Origin: Verrucomicrobiota bacterium
GTDB taxonomy: Bacteria; Verrucomicrobiota; Verrucomicrobiia; Chthoniobacterales; Terrimicrobiaceae
DNA: 64,000 bases
NCBI GenBank assembly: GCA_026398255.1
Contig: JAPLTG010000015.1
Coordinates: forward strand, 1 to 64,000
Direction of reading: 5' to 3'
The translations under genes and the position numbers were made by a program. Positions within the stretch are counted from its first letter, which is position 1. Each line of letters begins with the position of its first letter. Shown here in pieces: positions 52,885-61,295 of this stretch. Below the pieces are notes generated by a model that had not been told where the DNA came from, searched no databases, and was given only the letters and a program-made list of their open reading frames with translations.

Positions 52885-55800
52885 ATGGATTTTAGATACA
52901 TAAAGAGGTTTTTAAAAAACAGCCAAGCCACCTCTGGCAGCGCTCTCATTCTCGTTCTGCTCATCACCTCCCTTCTCGCCACCATAGCCGTCTCCTTCCT
53001 CTCCACCTCCCGCGTGGAGCAGATCGCCGCCAAGAATTTCTCCCGTCAAAACGCCGCCTCCGGCCTCGCCGAAATGGCCACCCAGCAAGCCATGGGCAAA
53101 GTCCAGCAGGGCTTCACTGTAAACGGCACCGGCACGACCGTCATCACCACCCAACCGGGCGCGATCACCCAGTTTGTATTTACTAACGGCAATATTACAT
53201 CCCCCGCGCCAGTCATTACAGGTAATGCCACAACCTATCCGCCTACAGCCACGCTCTTCTCTGGCAGTGGGAATGTGACCACCAATGGAACAGCTAATCT
53301 AAACAACCTCCAAAATCCCTCATCCAACTCCAGCGCTACCACCAATCAATTCACCATCACGGGTAATCGCACTGAGCTGATCCTCGTTCCCATGGAAAAT
53401 ATCACAAGCAACGGCACCGTTATTGGCCGCGTCGCCTACTATGTCGATGACGAAGGAACCAAACTCAATGCCAACAGCGCCACTGGAAATAGGACTGCCT
53501 TAAACGCTGGAAACCGCCCTCAGGACATCGCTGCACTCGTGAGCAGTGCTGCAAGTAGCTTTTCTAACATCATAAACAGCTCTTCTTCAAATACAAGTAG
53601 CATTACAGGATGGAGTCATTTCTTTCGTCCCGAGCAGGTGGGCGCGGCCGTCAGTGGTATTTCAGGCAACCATACCCCTTTCATTTCTACAGCCACCCCA
53701 TCCGCCAGCACCACGGCAAACATGTCCCACCTACTCACGCCCTGGGGAACGCAAAGGCTTTATATCAATGCCCTCTCCACAAACGCCATCGACGGCACCG
53801 GAGATGCCTCTGTGAACACAATCCACGCTGCACTCACAAACTCCACGCTTACGGCGATATTCGGAAGTGATTTCGCGGCTAAATATACCTCCACCGGCGT
53901 GAAGCAGATCGCCGCGAATATGCTCCAGATGCGCGATCCAAACACCGCTACGGTTAACGCCAGTTTTAGCTACCAAGGCCCACTCATCGGGTCGAGAACT
54001 CTAAATGCCTCCACCTACATTCCGCAGGAATATTTGGGATTTGCTCCATATCCCATTGTTAGCGAAGTTAGTATAGATGTTACTTATGGAAATGGCCCGC
54101 CATATCTTAGACCTTTTTTGCGCGTGAATGTGGAACTATATAATCCCTATCCTATTGCATTCAATGCTCCAAATGCCACCCTTGAATACTTTATACGAGG
54201 CCTGACATGGAATATGACTCACACTATTAATTCAACTGGTCAAACATATGGCCCTTACAGATATGGAGGCTATGGCAATTGGACAGATACAACAACATCC
54301 CCAGAGTATGGCTTGCGAAGCGATCTAAGAGATCCTAAAAAACCAAATACTCAATTTAGTGAAACTGGTAGCATTCATCACAACCCATACGGAACTATGG
54401 GAATAATAATTCCAGCATATTCCAAAGTGAAATATAATATGGCAGGCCCGGCTTGGGGAACATATGGCCAAGCGCTAACTACCTCTGTTTTTCCATTTGA
54501 TCAAAATGATATAGTTATTAATTCTATTACAGATGTTAGATGCACTATTACCTACATAAAAATTACTGCGAATAGCACTATAGTTGGCGGCTTGTTTGGT
54601 GCAAGCAACATAAATCCTAACACCATTAGAGATTGGGTCTCCGGAGCAGATGTTGGCCCTTTCATTCCAAATAATGGAAGCCTGAGCATGGTTGGCGGGT
54701 TTAATTATGTCAACTCGCAAAATATAAGCTTTCCTGTTAATACACCGATAACATTTCCGCGAGGTGCCAACTGGTTTGATTGTATATTTAATGCCGACAA
54801 CATATCCAAATACTCATACCAGAGGCTTTGCCCGTTGATAAAAACCTCCATGGCGGCTTCTTCAAATCTTACTGCAAGCACCAGATCCTGGACGATTAAT
54901 GCCAGCACTGCGAATCAGACTTTTAACAATGTTACTTCAGCCTCAGGCATAACCACCGCAAACCAGACAGAGCAATTCAACGATGCCAATGCCAACCCAA
55001 GCTACGATTCAGGAAATACGATCCCAAGCGACCCCTCCTTCAATAACTATAACGGAAATGCCATTTACGCCGATGCAACCTTGTCGAATGGGACACTAAC
55101 CAACACCACCGACATGCGAATTCCGGAACTGCCCAGTTTCTCCGGAAATTACTTTTACACATCCCCTTCAGACTTGGGCCTCGTGCCTACCAATCAGCGT
55201 TGGCGCCGCCTCCGGATGCAAATGCAGCCCAGCTCCGAGGGTTCAATGATCCCCGATTGGGCCATGCTGGATGTGATCTCTTTCGGCAACTCGACAGACC
55301 CCAATAGCGCCTTAAACCGCATGACTCCTGTTAACATCAATGGCAGGTTTTACTTGCCCGGAAATATAACAAACAGTTCTCCCCCAGCCCCACGCACAAT
55401 CGGCATCAGTGCCTTGGCACAAGTTTTATCATTATCTGGCAACAGCAGCATTCAGAACCCCGTTGCCCCCACTTCTTCCGCATACTCGCTAACAAGCAAC
55501 GAGACACTGCGATTCAAAGGAAATTCTACAAGCTCTGCGAATATCACTGCCCTAGCCAACAACATTGGCAACATGACATGGTCTGCAAATTCTACTTGGG
55601 GAAAAGGAAACTCCACAAATGACCCCAGCAGCCGCAGAAAAACAAATAAATTTCCAGTCAACCAATACATCCTCCCATCCGAAATTATGGAAATTTCCGG
55701 GGTCGCCGATGCCGTCACACCGAACTACACCAGCACCAGCACTCACTTCAAAACGAACGAAGGCCGCGCCAGCGCCCTCATTCCCGCCGTCACCACCCGC

Positions 55801-55971
55801 AGTTCGTGCTTTATGATCTACGCCTACGCACAAGCACTGGACAATCAAGGCAACATCGACTCCGAAGCTCTCACAAAAACCTTGGTGGAAGTGCAATATG
55901 ATTCCTCAACGACACCGCCCTCCTATAAAGTTAAAAAGCTCTACACTCAGCCGATTCCTTTGGGGCCATAA
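52885..55971 (+). CDS. Verru_Chthon cassette protein A-like pseudopilin
   Basis: 1028 residues, starting on the base after the previous stop. The N-terminus is a type IV pilin/PilX-like segment (SGSALILVLLITSLLATIAV, LSTSRVEQIAAKNFSRQNAA). The C-terminus carries the family's characteristic close: LPSEIMEISGVADA, NEGRASALIPAVTTRSSCFM, IYAYAQALD and YKVKKLYTQPI. These features are those of Verru_Chthon cassette protein A, known from Verrucomicrobia and normally accompanied by cassette proteins B, C and D, none of which is here. The central part (about bases 54060-54900) is strongly AT-rich compared with both ends. I count 44 N-X-S/T sequons, very dense even for an Asn/Ser/Thr-rich protein. Function is unknown; an envelope or pseudopilus role is inferred. 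Confidence 0.8.
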   Translation: MDFRYIKRFLKNSQATSGSALILVLLITSLLATIAVSFLSTSRVEQIAAKNFSRQNAASGLAEMATQQAMGKVQQGFTVNGTGTTVITTQPGAITQFVFTNGNITSPAPVITGNATTYPPTATLFSGSGNVTTNGTANLNNLQNPSSNSSATTNQFTITGNRTELILVPMENITSNGTVIGRVAYYVDDEGTKLNANSATGNRTALNAGNRPQDIAALVSSAASSFSNIINSSSSNTSSITGWSHFFRPEQVGAAVSGISGNHTPFISTATPSASTTANMSHLLTPWGTQRLYINALSTNAIDGTGDASVNTIHAALTNSTLTAIFGSDFAAKYTSTGVKQIAANMLQMRDPNTATVNASFSYQGPLIGSRTLNASTYIPQEYLGFAPYPIVSEVSIDVTYGNGPPYLRPFLRVNVELYNPYPIAFNAPNATLEYFIRGLTWNMTHTINSTGQTYGPYRYGGYGNWTDTTTSPEYGLRSDLRDPKKPNTQFSETGSIHHNPYGTMGIIIPAYSKVKYNMAGPAWGTYGQALTTSVFPFDQNDIVINSITDVRCTITYIKITANSTIVGGLFGASNINPNTIRDWVSGADVGPFIPNNGSLSMVGGFNYVNSQNISFPVNTPITFPRGANWFDCIFNADNISKYSYQRLCPLIKTSMAASSNLTASTRSWTINASTANQTFNNVTSASGITTANQTEQFNDANANPSYDSGNTIPSDPSFNNYNGNAIYADATLSNGTLTNTTDMRIPELPSFSGNYFYTSPSDLGLVPTNQRWRRLRMQMQPSSEGSMIPDWAMLDVISFGNSTDPNSALNRMTPVNINGRFYLPGNITNSSPPAPRTIGISALAQVLSLSGNSSIQNPVAPTSSAYSLTSNETLRFKGNSTSSANITALANNIGNMTWSANSTWGKGNSTNDPSSRRKTNKFPVNQYILPSEIMEISGVADAVTPNYTSTSTHFKTNEGRASALIPAVTTRSSCFMIYAYAQALDNQGNIDSEALTKTLVEVQYDSSTTPPSYKVKKLYTQPIPLGP

Positions 55972-55991
55972 CTCGGCTTTGAATAACCAAC

Positions 55992-56630
55992 ATGAAAAAA
56001 ACAATATTCATCCTCTTAACAACCATATCACTAGCTATGGCCGGTCCCGATATTGGCGATCCCGCGCCGAATTTTTCGCTCCCAAGCTCTGTCGGCAAGA
56101 CAGTTTCCCTGGTGGATTTTAAGGGTAAAATTGTTGTGCTTGAATGGGTCAACCATGGCTCTCCCTATGTGCGCCGCAAATATGTCTGGGAACAAATGCA
56201 GAAAGCCCAGCGCGCCGCTAAAAGAATGAAAAAAACAGAGGCTTTTGAAAAAAATGAAGATGCCGTGGTATGGCTAACAATCTGCTCCTCCGCGCCAGAC
56301 AAGTATGGCCACATGACCCCCGATCAAATCAACTTCATTAACCGCCGGGAGAAATCCGCCGCAGACTTCTACTTGTCCGATGAATCTGGAACTGTGGGTC
56401 GCTCCTACGGCGCCACCAAGACACCAGAGATTTTCATAATAAACTCTGCTGGTAAAATCGCATACCACGGGGCTTTCGACGACGATACGCAAGAACCCGG
56501 TCCTGGCGAAAAGCCTCTACCCAATACAAAGAACTATGTCTTGCAAGCCATGCAGGATCTAGTTGCAGGCATACCAGTAGCCACACCCAAAACAGACCTT
56601 TTCGGATCCGGAATCATCTACGATGAATAG
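55992..56630 (+). CDS. Exported thioredoxin-fold (AhpC/TSA-type) protein lacking redox cysteines
   Basis: 212 residues. Signal peptide (MKKTIFILLTTISLAMA), then a redoxin fold: IGDPAPNFSLPSSVGK, VVLEWVNHGSPYVRRKY, DAVVWLTICSSAPDKYGH and GATKTPEIFIINSAGKIAYHG. In relatives with this architecture the loop reads EWxNxxCPFVxxHY, and the chain ends in a GCSVKY-like motif. Here both cysteines are Ser (S57 and S206), and the only Cys is C98. It should have no thiol redox activity. Its last residues (GIIYDE) run into a remnant of a second Verru_Chthon A gene, so the C-terminus looks spliced. It may survive as a binding or scaffold protein, or be decaying. Confidence 0.78.
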   Translation: MKKTIFILLTTISLAMAGPDIGDPAPNFSLPSSVGKTVSLVDFKGKIVVLEWVNHGSPYVRRKYVWEQMQKAQRAAKRMKKTEAFEKNEDAVVWLTICSSAPDKYGHMTPDQINFINRREKSAADFYLSDESGTVGRSYGATKTPEIFIINSAGKIAYHGAFDDDTQEPGPGEKPLPNTKNYVLQAMQDLVAGIPVATPKTDLFGSGIIYDE

Positions 56631-56694
56631 CACCACACCCGCTCAATACAAAGTCAAAAAACTCTACACCCAACCGATCCCTTTAGGCCAGTAA
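56623..56694 (+). pseudogene. 3'-end remnant of a second Verru_Chthon A gene
   Basis: In the frame overlapping the redoxin stop, the sequence reads NSTTPAQYKVKKLYTQPIPL and then GQ-stop. This corresponds to the last residues of the protein at 52885-55971 (STTPPSYKVKKLYTQPIPL, then GP-stop). At DNA level it matches 55911-55971 with mainly third-position differences. The redoxin gene is thus bracketed by two copies of the same gene end, evidence of a former tandem copy that was mostly deleted. Confidence 0.8.
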
Positions 56695-56740
56695 GACATT
56701 TCCTCAAAGAACTATCGATACACAACTCACCCATTTTAAA

Positions 56741-59700
56741 ATGAAACGACACCAACTGTTACTCACCGCACTCCTCGCCTCTTCACTCATTGCTTCCGCC
56801 CAACCCGCGCCCTCCCCGCTCGATTACACCTACGGCTACTGGTCCGGCACCTGGAGGCGCGACTCCGGTTCGACCGATCTCCCCCGGCTTTGCATCGAGT
56901 CAGGATATTATGGTTTCCAGTGGGATATCAAAAATCCCAGCAAGATTCGCTTCGGCTTGCTGGATGACAAGGTCGGCTACCTGCAAGCCGGCGGGATGGC
57001 TCTGGAGCGTCTCCAGAATTTACCCGAGGGGGAATTGGAGGCCGAGATCAAGATCGACGGCCGGACCTACAAGATGAAGGCCTGTCGCTCGGGGTTGGAG
57101 ACAAAAAACTCCACCCCTCTCTCGTATGTGTGGCTATGGGAATCCGCACGCATCGCCCAGAATTACGAGTTGCGGGAATTGCAACTCGAGGACGCCGAGG
57201 GCAATATACTGCCCGCGATTGGCTCGTTGGCCGTGGTGGCATGGCCCCAGAGCCTGAGCTTCTCACTGGATCTCCAACCGCTCTTTGATTATCGGGACGG
57301 ACTCGCCCCTGGGCGCAAGGGCAGCGCCTACTCGGTTCGGACTCAGCCATTGGAAGTATCCGACGCTCCTGGCATCGACTCCCCCGCCTTCACCGCCGAG
57401 TGCTGGTTCCTGCGCGACGAGCGCAAGAAGTCTGAAACAGGGACTATTTTCGGAAAAAACCACAACGAAAACAGAGACGGCCATTTCGGGGTTATTCTGG
57501 GCCGATGGGGAAAAATCAGTGCCGTCATGAGCATTTACAGCGATGGCAAAAATAACATCCATCTCGTCAGCGAAAGCGCGCCGGATCTGGATGTGACCGG
57601 AAAATGGCACCATGTCGTGCTCACCTACGACGGCTCGACCATGCGAGTCTATGCAAATGGAAGATTGCTGGGGCAGAAAGAAATCAACCTCCCCCGCAAA
57701 CCCGGCAATGGGGTTCTGCGCTTCGGCCAGCGGCCTGATGGGGCATTCCCCATGCAGGCGGTTTTTGACGATGTGCGTATGTGGAATCGCGCCCTCTCCG
57801 AGCAGGAAATCGCCGCGATTTTTAAAAATCCCGACACGCTTCCTTCGCAGGATGGATTGGTTTACCAGTCCAACTTCGACGAAATCCCCGTCGTGACCCA
57901 CCCCGTGTGGAAAGACGCCGAGCTGGCCCTTCGCTTCAAAGCCGGCGGCTTGGAAAAGTCTGCGGAGCGCAAAATTTCGGGCGATTGGACATATCCCCGC
58001 AGTGAGAACTTAACCTTGAATTGCAATCTCCCCGGATCTTCCAGGCCGGACGAGGGTGTTTCGATCAAAGTCTCGACCGGGGGTAACCAAACGGTGCCAA
58101 CGGCCTTCGAACCACGCTACGACTGCATCGTGGCCAGAGCGAACTACAGCTTTAAAGTTACCTCCCCGTCGCTCCTCAAGCGCGCCGCCTCACGCGGCGA
58201 GGGTGTTGCCAACTATGACGAGTTTCTTGTGGAAGTCGAAAACCAAGGCACGCAACCACGAAATGTGCCGTTCCTGCTCGAAATGCTTGGCACGGCGAGC
58301 ATCACTGGTCTCGTTCCGATGCTGTGCGAACTCGACGGAACGCCCACAGGAATCCCGGTGCAGCTTTCCAAGAATTGGCACCACACCGTCCTCCCCAACT
58401 ACCTGCGCGCCTACACGCTCCTGCCCGCAGCACCCGGCAAAACCTCGTATCTCCTGCGAGTCGTGTATGGCTTCTACGGATCCCTGCCCAGTGCCAGCAA
58501 TAGCCAACTCTCGCTGGTCGGCTGGGGCGATACCACCAACGGACGCTGGGATCAGCTCGCCATCGGCTCCTCCGGCGAGACGATCTGCTTCAACCCCGAA
58601 TTCTCCGCAAGCATCAGCGCCATCACCGATGTCCGCGCTCTCCTCACTCGACAAGGCAAGGATGGCAAAAAATGGCAGTGGTCCGATGCCGGATGGGGTG
58701 GCGATTGGCTCTCAGTCAATGGTCCCACGGGGACAAAACTCATGCTCGCCCGCACGAAAACCTCGTATCTCTCGCACGGCCCCTGCCTGCCGGAGACGGT
58801 TTACCAAGGCAGCTACGGAGCGAACGGCGAGGTCGAACTCAAGGCCGAGGTCTCCACGCCGCGCACCGACGACCACGCCAAGACTTTTATTCGTCTGCGC
58901 TACGACTTCCGCACGGAACTCCCCACTAAGGATTCGTGGCTCTTCCGACTCGGGCAGGGCAAAGTTTTTTGCCCGAAAATCGCCATCGGAAACCGCGATG
59001 GATTGATACAAGAACTCGACGCGCCGAAGGGATTAAAGACCACTGAACTCGCTCTGGACCACTACGCACTCACCGGCCCCGCACCGTGGTGGGTCGGCTT
59101 CCCAGGCTCGAAAGTTCCCGACTGGGCGACCGGCAGCAAGGGCTTCGTTGTTCGTTCCTATCGCGCGAACTTCGGCGGAAAGACCTACGACTCCCCCACC
59201 CTCTCGCTGCCCGTGGGCGAAGTCGGCGCCGAGAGTCGATGCCATGTCGATGCCGTCCTCGTGCCCCCTGCCGGAATCGAAAAATACCAAGCCGGCGACT
59301 CGGTGGAGATGGATATCGAAATCGATGTCATCCCTGCCGAAGTGGACGACTACTACGGCCCTAATGAGGCGTTCCGAAAGCACATTGCCGAAAACCCGGG
59401 CTCCTGGAAAACCTTCCACCGGCTGGCCATCGCCAACGACCTCCAAGTCGAAGCGCAAGGCGCCAGCGTCCTGCGCAACTTCCCAATCGTCGTGAAAGCC
59501 GATCCCGGTGCCAGCATGATTCGCCTCGAAATCCAAGGCGGGGCCGGCGCCGTGCCAGTCCGCTTCGAAGGCCTCGACTCGGCAAAAGGCTGGGAGCTCG
59601 GGCAGGTCACTTCCGGAGAGCAGATTTTGAGCGAATACCTGCCGCTCATGGCCAAATTCGCCCCCTCCCTCGCAACCCGCCTCTCCCCTGAAACTCAACC

Positions 59701-59845
59701 GCTCGATCAAAGCGACTACGGAAATGACTTCTGGGAAACATCCTTCGACCCGGACTCAAAAACCTACACCGTCACCTACAACCTCCCCCTCGACGGAAAA
59801 CCCAACACGACCTGGATCCTCAAAAAACTCCAACAGCCCAAATGA
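56741..59845 (+). CDS. Large exported LamG-domain protein of unassigned catalytic family
   Basis: 1034 residues. Signal peptide (LLLTALLASSLIASAQ), an N-terminal beta domain opening with SPLDYTYGYWSGTWRR, a LamG jelly roll in the middle (about 205-395: FTAECWFLRDERKK, KWHHVVLTYDGSTMRVYANG, VFDDVRMWNRALSEQEIAAI), and about 600 further residues without a family I recognise (LSLVGWGDTTNGRWDQ, KWQWSDAGWGGDWL, APWWVGFPGSKVPDWATG). The length, leader, LamG module and position among glycosidases suggest a polysaccharide-active enzyme or large binding protein. I see no diagnostic catalytic motif. The stop overlaps the isomerase start (ATGA), so the two are co-translated, which hints that its product feeds that sugar pathway. 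Confidence 0.55.
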   Translation: MKRHQLLLTALLASSLIASAQPAPSPLDYTYGYWSGTWRRDSGSTDLPRLCIESGYYGFQWDIKNPSKIRFGLLDDKVGYLQAGGMALERLQNLPEGELEAEIKIDGRTYKMKACRSGLETKNSTPLSYVWLWESARIAQNYELRELQLEDAEGNILPAIGSLAVVAWPQSLSFSLDLQPLFDYRDGLAPGRKGSAYSVRTQPLEVSDAPGIDSPAFTAECWFLRDERKKSETGTIFGKNHNENRDGHFGVILGRWGKISAVMSIYSDGKNNIHLVSESAPDLDVTGKWHHVVLTYDGSTMRVYANGRLLGQKEINLPRKPGNGVLRFGQRPDGAFPMQAVFDDVRMWNRALSEQEIAAIFKNPDTLPSQDGLVYQSNFDEIPVVTHPVWKDAELALRFKAGGLEKSAERKISGDWTYPRSENLTLNCNLPGSSRPDEGVSIKVSTGGNQTVPTAFEPRYDCIVARANYSFKVTSPSLLKRAASRGEGVANYDEFLVEVENQGTQPRNVPFLLEMLGTASITGLVPMLCELDGTPTGIPVQLSKNWHHTVLPNYLRAYTLLPAAPGKTSYLLRVVYGFYGSLPSASNSQLSLVGWGDTTNGRWDQLAIGSSGETICFNPEFSASISAITDVRALLTRQGKDGKKWQWSDAGWGGDWLSVNGPTGTKLMLARTKTSYLSHGPCLPETVYQGSYGANGEVELKAEVSTPRTDDHAKTFIRLRYDFRTELPTKDSWLFRLGQGKVFCPKIAIGNRDGLIQELDAPKGLKTTELALDHYALTGPAPWWVGFPGSKVPDWATGSKGFVVRSYRANFGGKTYDSPTLSLPVGEVGAESRCHVDAVLVPPAGIEKYQAGDSVEMDIEIDVIPAEVDDYYGPNEAFRKHIAENPGSWKTFHRLAIANDLQVEAQGASVLRNFPIVVKADPGASMIRLEIQGGAGAVPVRFEGLDSAKGWELGQVTSGEQILSEYLPLMAKFAPSLATRLSPETQPLDQSDYGNDFWETSFDPDSKTYTVTYNLPLDGKPNTTWILKKLQQPK

Positions 59846-61287
59846 AAACGAACCAAGCACCCAAGCACCCCTTGCGCGTCGGCCTTTTCGGCATCGGCCT
59901 CGATACCTACTGGCCGCAATTCGCCGGACTCAAGGAACGCCTCGAAGGTTATCTCACCCAAGTCGCCGGTAAACTCGCCAAGGATGGTGTCGAAATCTGC
60001 AATGCCGGCCTGGTGGACTCGCCGGAGCGCGCCGTTGAGGCCGGGAGTTACTTCCGCCGCTCGGAGGTGGACATCGTGTTTCTCCATGTCACGACCTATG
60101 CGCTGTCTTCCACCGTCCTGCCCGTGATGCAACGCGCCAAGGTGCCGGTGGTGATCATGAACCTCCAGCCCGGCGAGGCCATTGATTACGCCGCCTTCAA
60201 CAAACTCGGCGACCGCACGAAGATGACCGGTGACTGGCTCGCGTGGTGCTCAGCCTGCCCGGTTCCCGAAATCGCCAATGCCTTCAAGCGCGCGGGCATC
60301 GATTTCCACCAAGTCACCGGAACGCTGCTCGATGGCGATCCCGTTTGGAAAGAGGTCGAGGAATGGATCGAAGCCGCCCGCGTCGCCCACACCATGGCGA
60401 ACAACCGCCTCGGTCTGCTCGGCCATTATTACAACGGCATGCTGGACATCTACACCGACCTCACCGCCCAGCTCGCCTGCTTCGGCGGGCACATGGAAAT
60501 CCTCGAGGTCGAGGAACTCGCCGCCATCCGTCGCGACATTTCCCAAGCGCCGGTCGATGCCAAACTCGCCGAATTCCGTGCCTCGTTCGACATCCAGCCC
60601 GATGTGTCCGAGGAGGAACTCCTCCGCGCCGCACGCACCGCCGTGGCTCTCGACCAACTCGTGGAAAAACACCGCCTCGGTTCGATGGCCTACTACTACA
60701 TGGGCACCGGATCGGACGAGAACGAGGATGTCATGACCTCCGTGATCCTCGGCAACTCACTCCTCACCGGCCAGGGCGTTCCTGTCGCCGGCGAATACGA
60801 GGTGAAAAACGCACAAGCCATGAAAATCATGGACACCTTCGGCATCGGCGGATCCTTCACCGAATACTATGCCGCCGACTTCCGCGAGGATGTCGTCCTG
60901 CTCGGCCATGACGGCCCCGGCCACATCAAAATCGCCTCGAGCAAAACCAAAGTCCGCCCGCTCGATGTCTATCACGGCAAGGTCGGACGCGGCCTCTCCG
61001 TCGAGATGAGCGTCCAGCACGGCCCCGTGACCCTCCTCTCGGTGATCGAGGGAGCCAATGGCCGCCCAGAGTTTCTCGTCGCCGAGGGCGAATCGGTTCC
61101 CGGCCCGATCCTGCAAATCGGAAACACCAACAGCCGCTACAAATTCCCCATCGGCGCGCGGGGTTTCATGGAGCAGTGGAACGCCCACGGCCCCGCCCAC
61201 CACTGCGCCATCGGGGTCGGCCACATCTCGGGAAAACTCAAAAAACTCGCCGCCCTCCTCGGAATCGAAATGCAGACCGTTTGCTGA
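59842..61287 (+). CDS. L-fucose/L-arabinose isomerase family sugar isomerase
   Basis: 481 residues, no leader, so cytoplasmic. It has the aldose-ketose isomerase plan of the AraA/FucI superfamily: RVGLFGIGLDTYWPQF (N-terminal Rossmann-like domain), VDIVFLHVTTYALSSTV, LLGHYYNGMLDIYTDL, MGTGSDENEDV and a C-terminal beta-barrel domain (GEYEVKNAQAMKIMDT, GHDGPGHIKIAS, HHCAIGVGHI). Conserved Glu and His residues in GSDENED, GEYEVKN and the closing HHCAIGVGH are candidates for the metal site. The family interconverts aldoses such as L-arabinose or L-fucose with ketoses. It is the only clear sugar-catabolism gene here, so it probably handles the main monosaccharide released by the cluster. The exact substrate is unknown. 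Confidence 0.8.
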   Translation: MKTNQAPKHPLRVGLFGIGLDTYWPQFAGLKERLEGYLTQVAGKLAKDGVEICNAGLVDSPERAVEAGSYFRRSEVDIVFLHVTTYALSSTVLPVMQRAKVPVVIMNLQPGEAIDYAAFNKLGDRTKMTGDWLAWCSACPVPEIANAFKRAGIDFHQVTGTLLDGDPVWKEVEEWIEAARVAHTMANNRLGLLGHYYNGMLDIYTDLTAQLACFGGHMEILEVEELAAIRRDISQAPVDAKLAEFRASFDIQPDVSEEELLRAARTAVALDQLVEKHRLGSMAYYYMGTGSDENEDVMTSVILGNSLLTGQGVPVAGEYEVKNAQAMKIMDTFGIGGSFTEYYAADFREDVVLLGHDGPGHIKIASSKTKVRPLDVYHGKVGRGLSVEMSVQHGPVTLLSVIEGANGRPEFLVAEGESVPGPILQIGNTNSRYKFPIGARGFMEQWNAHGPAHHCAIGVGHISGKLKKLAALLGIEMQTVC

Positions 61288-61295
61288 AGAAACAC

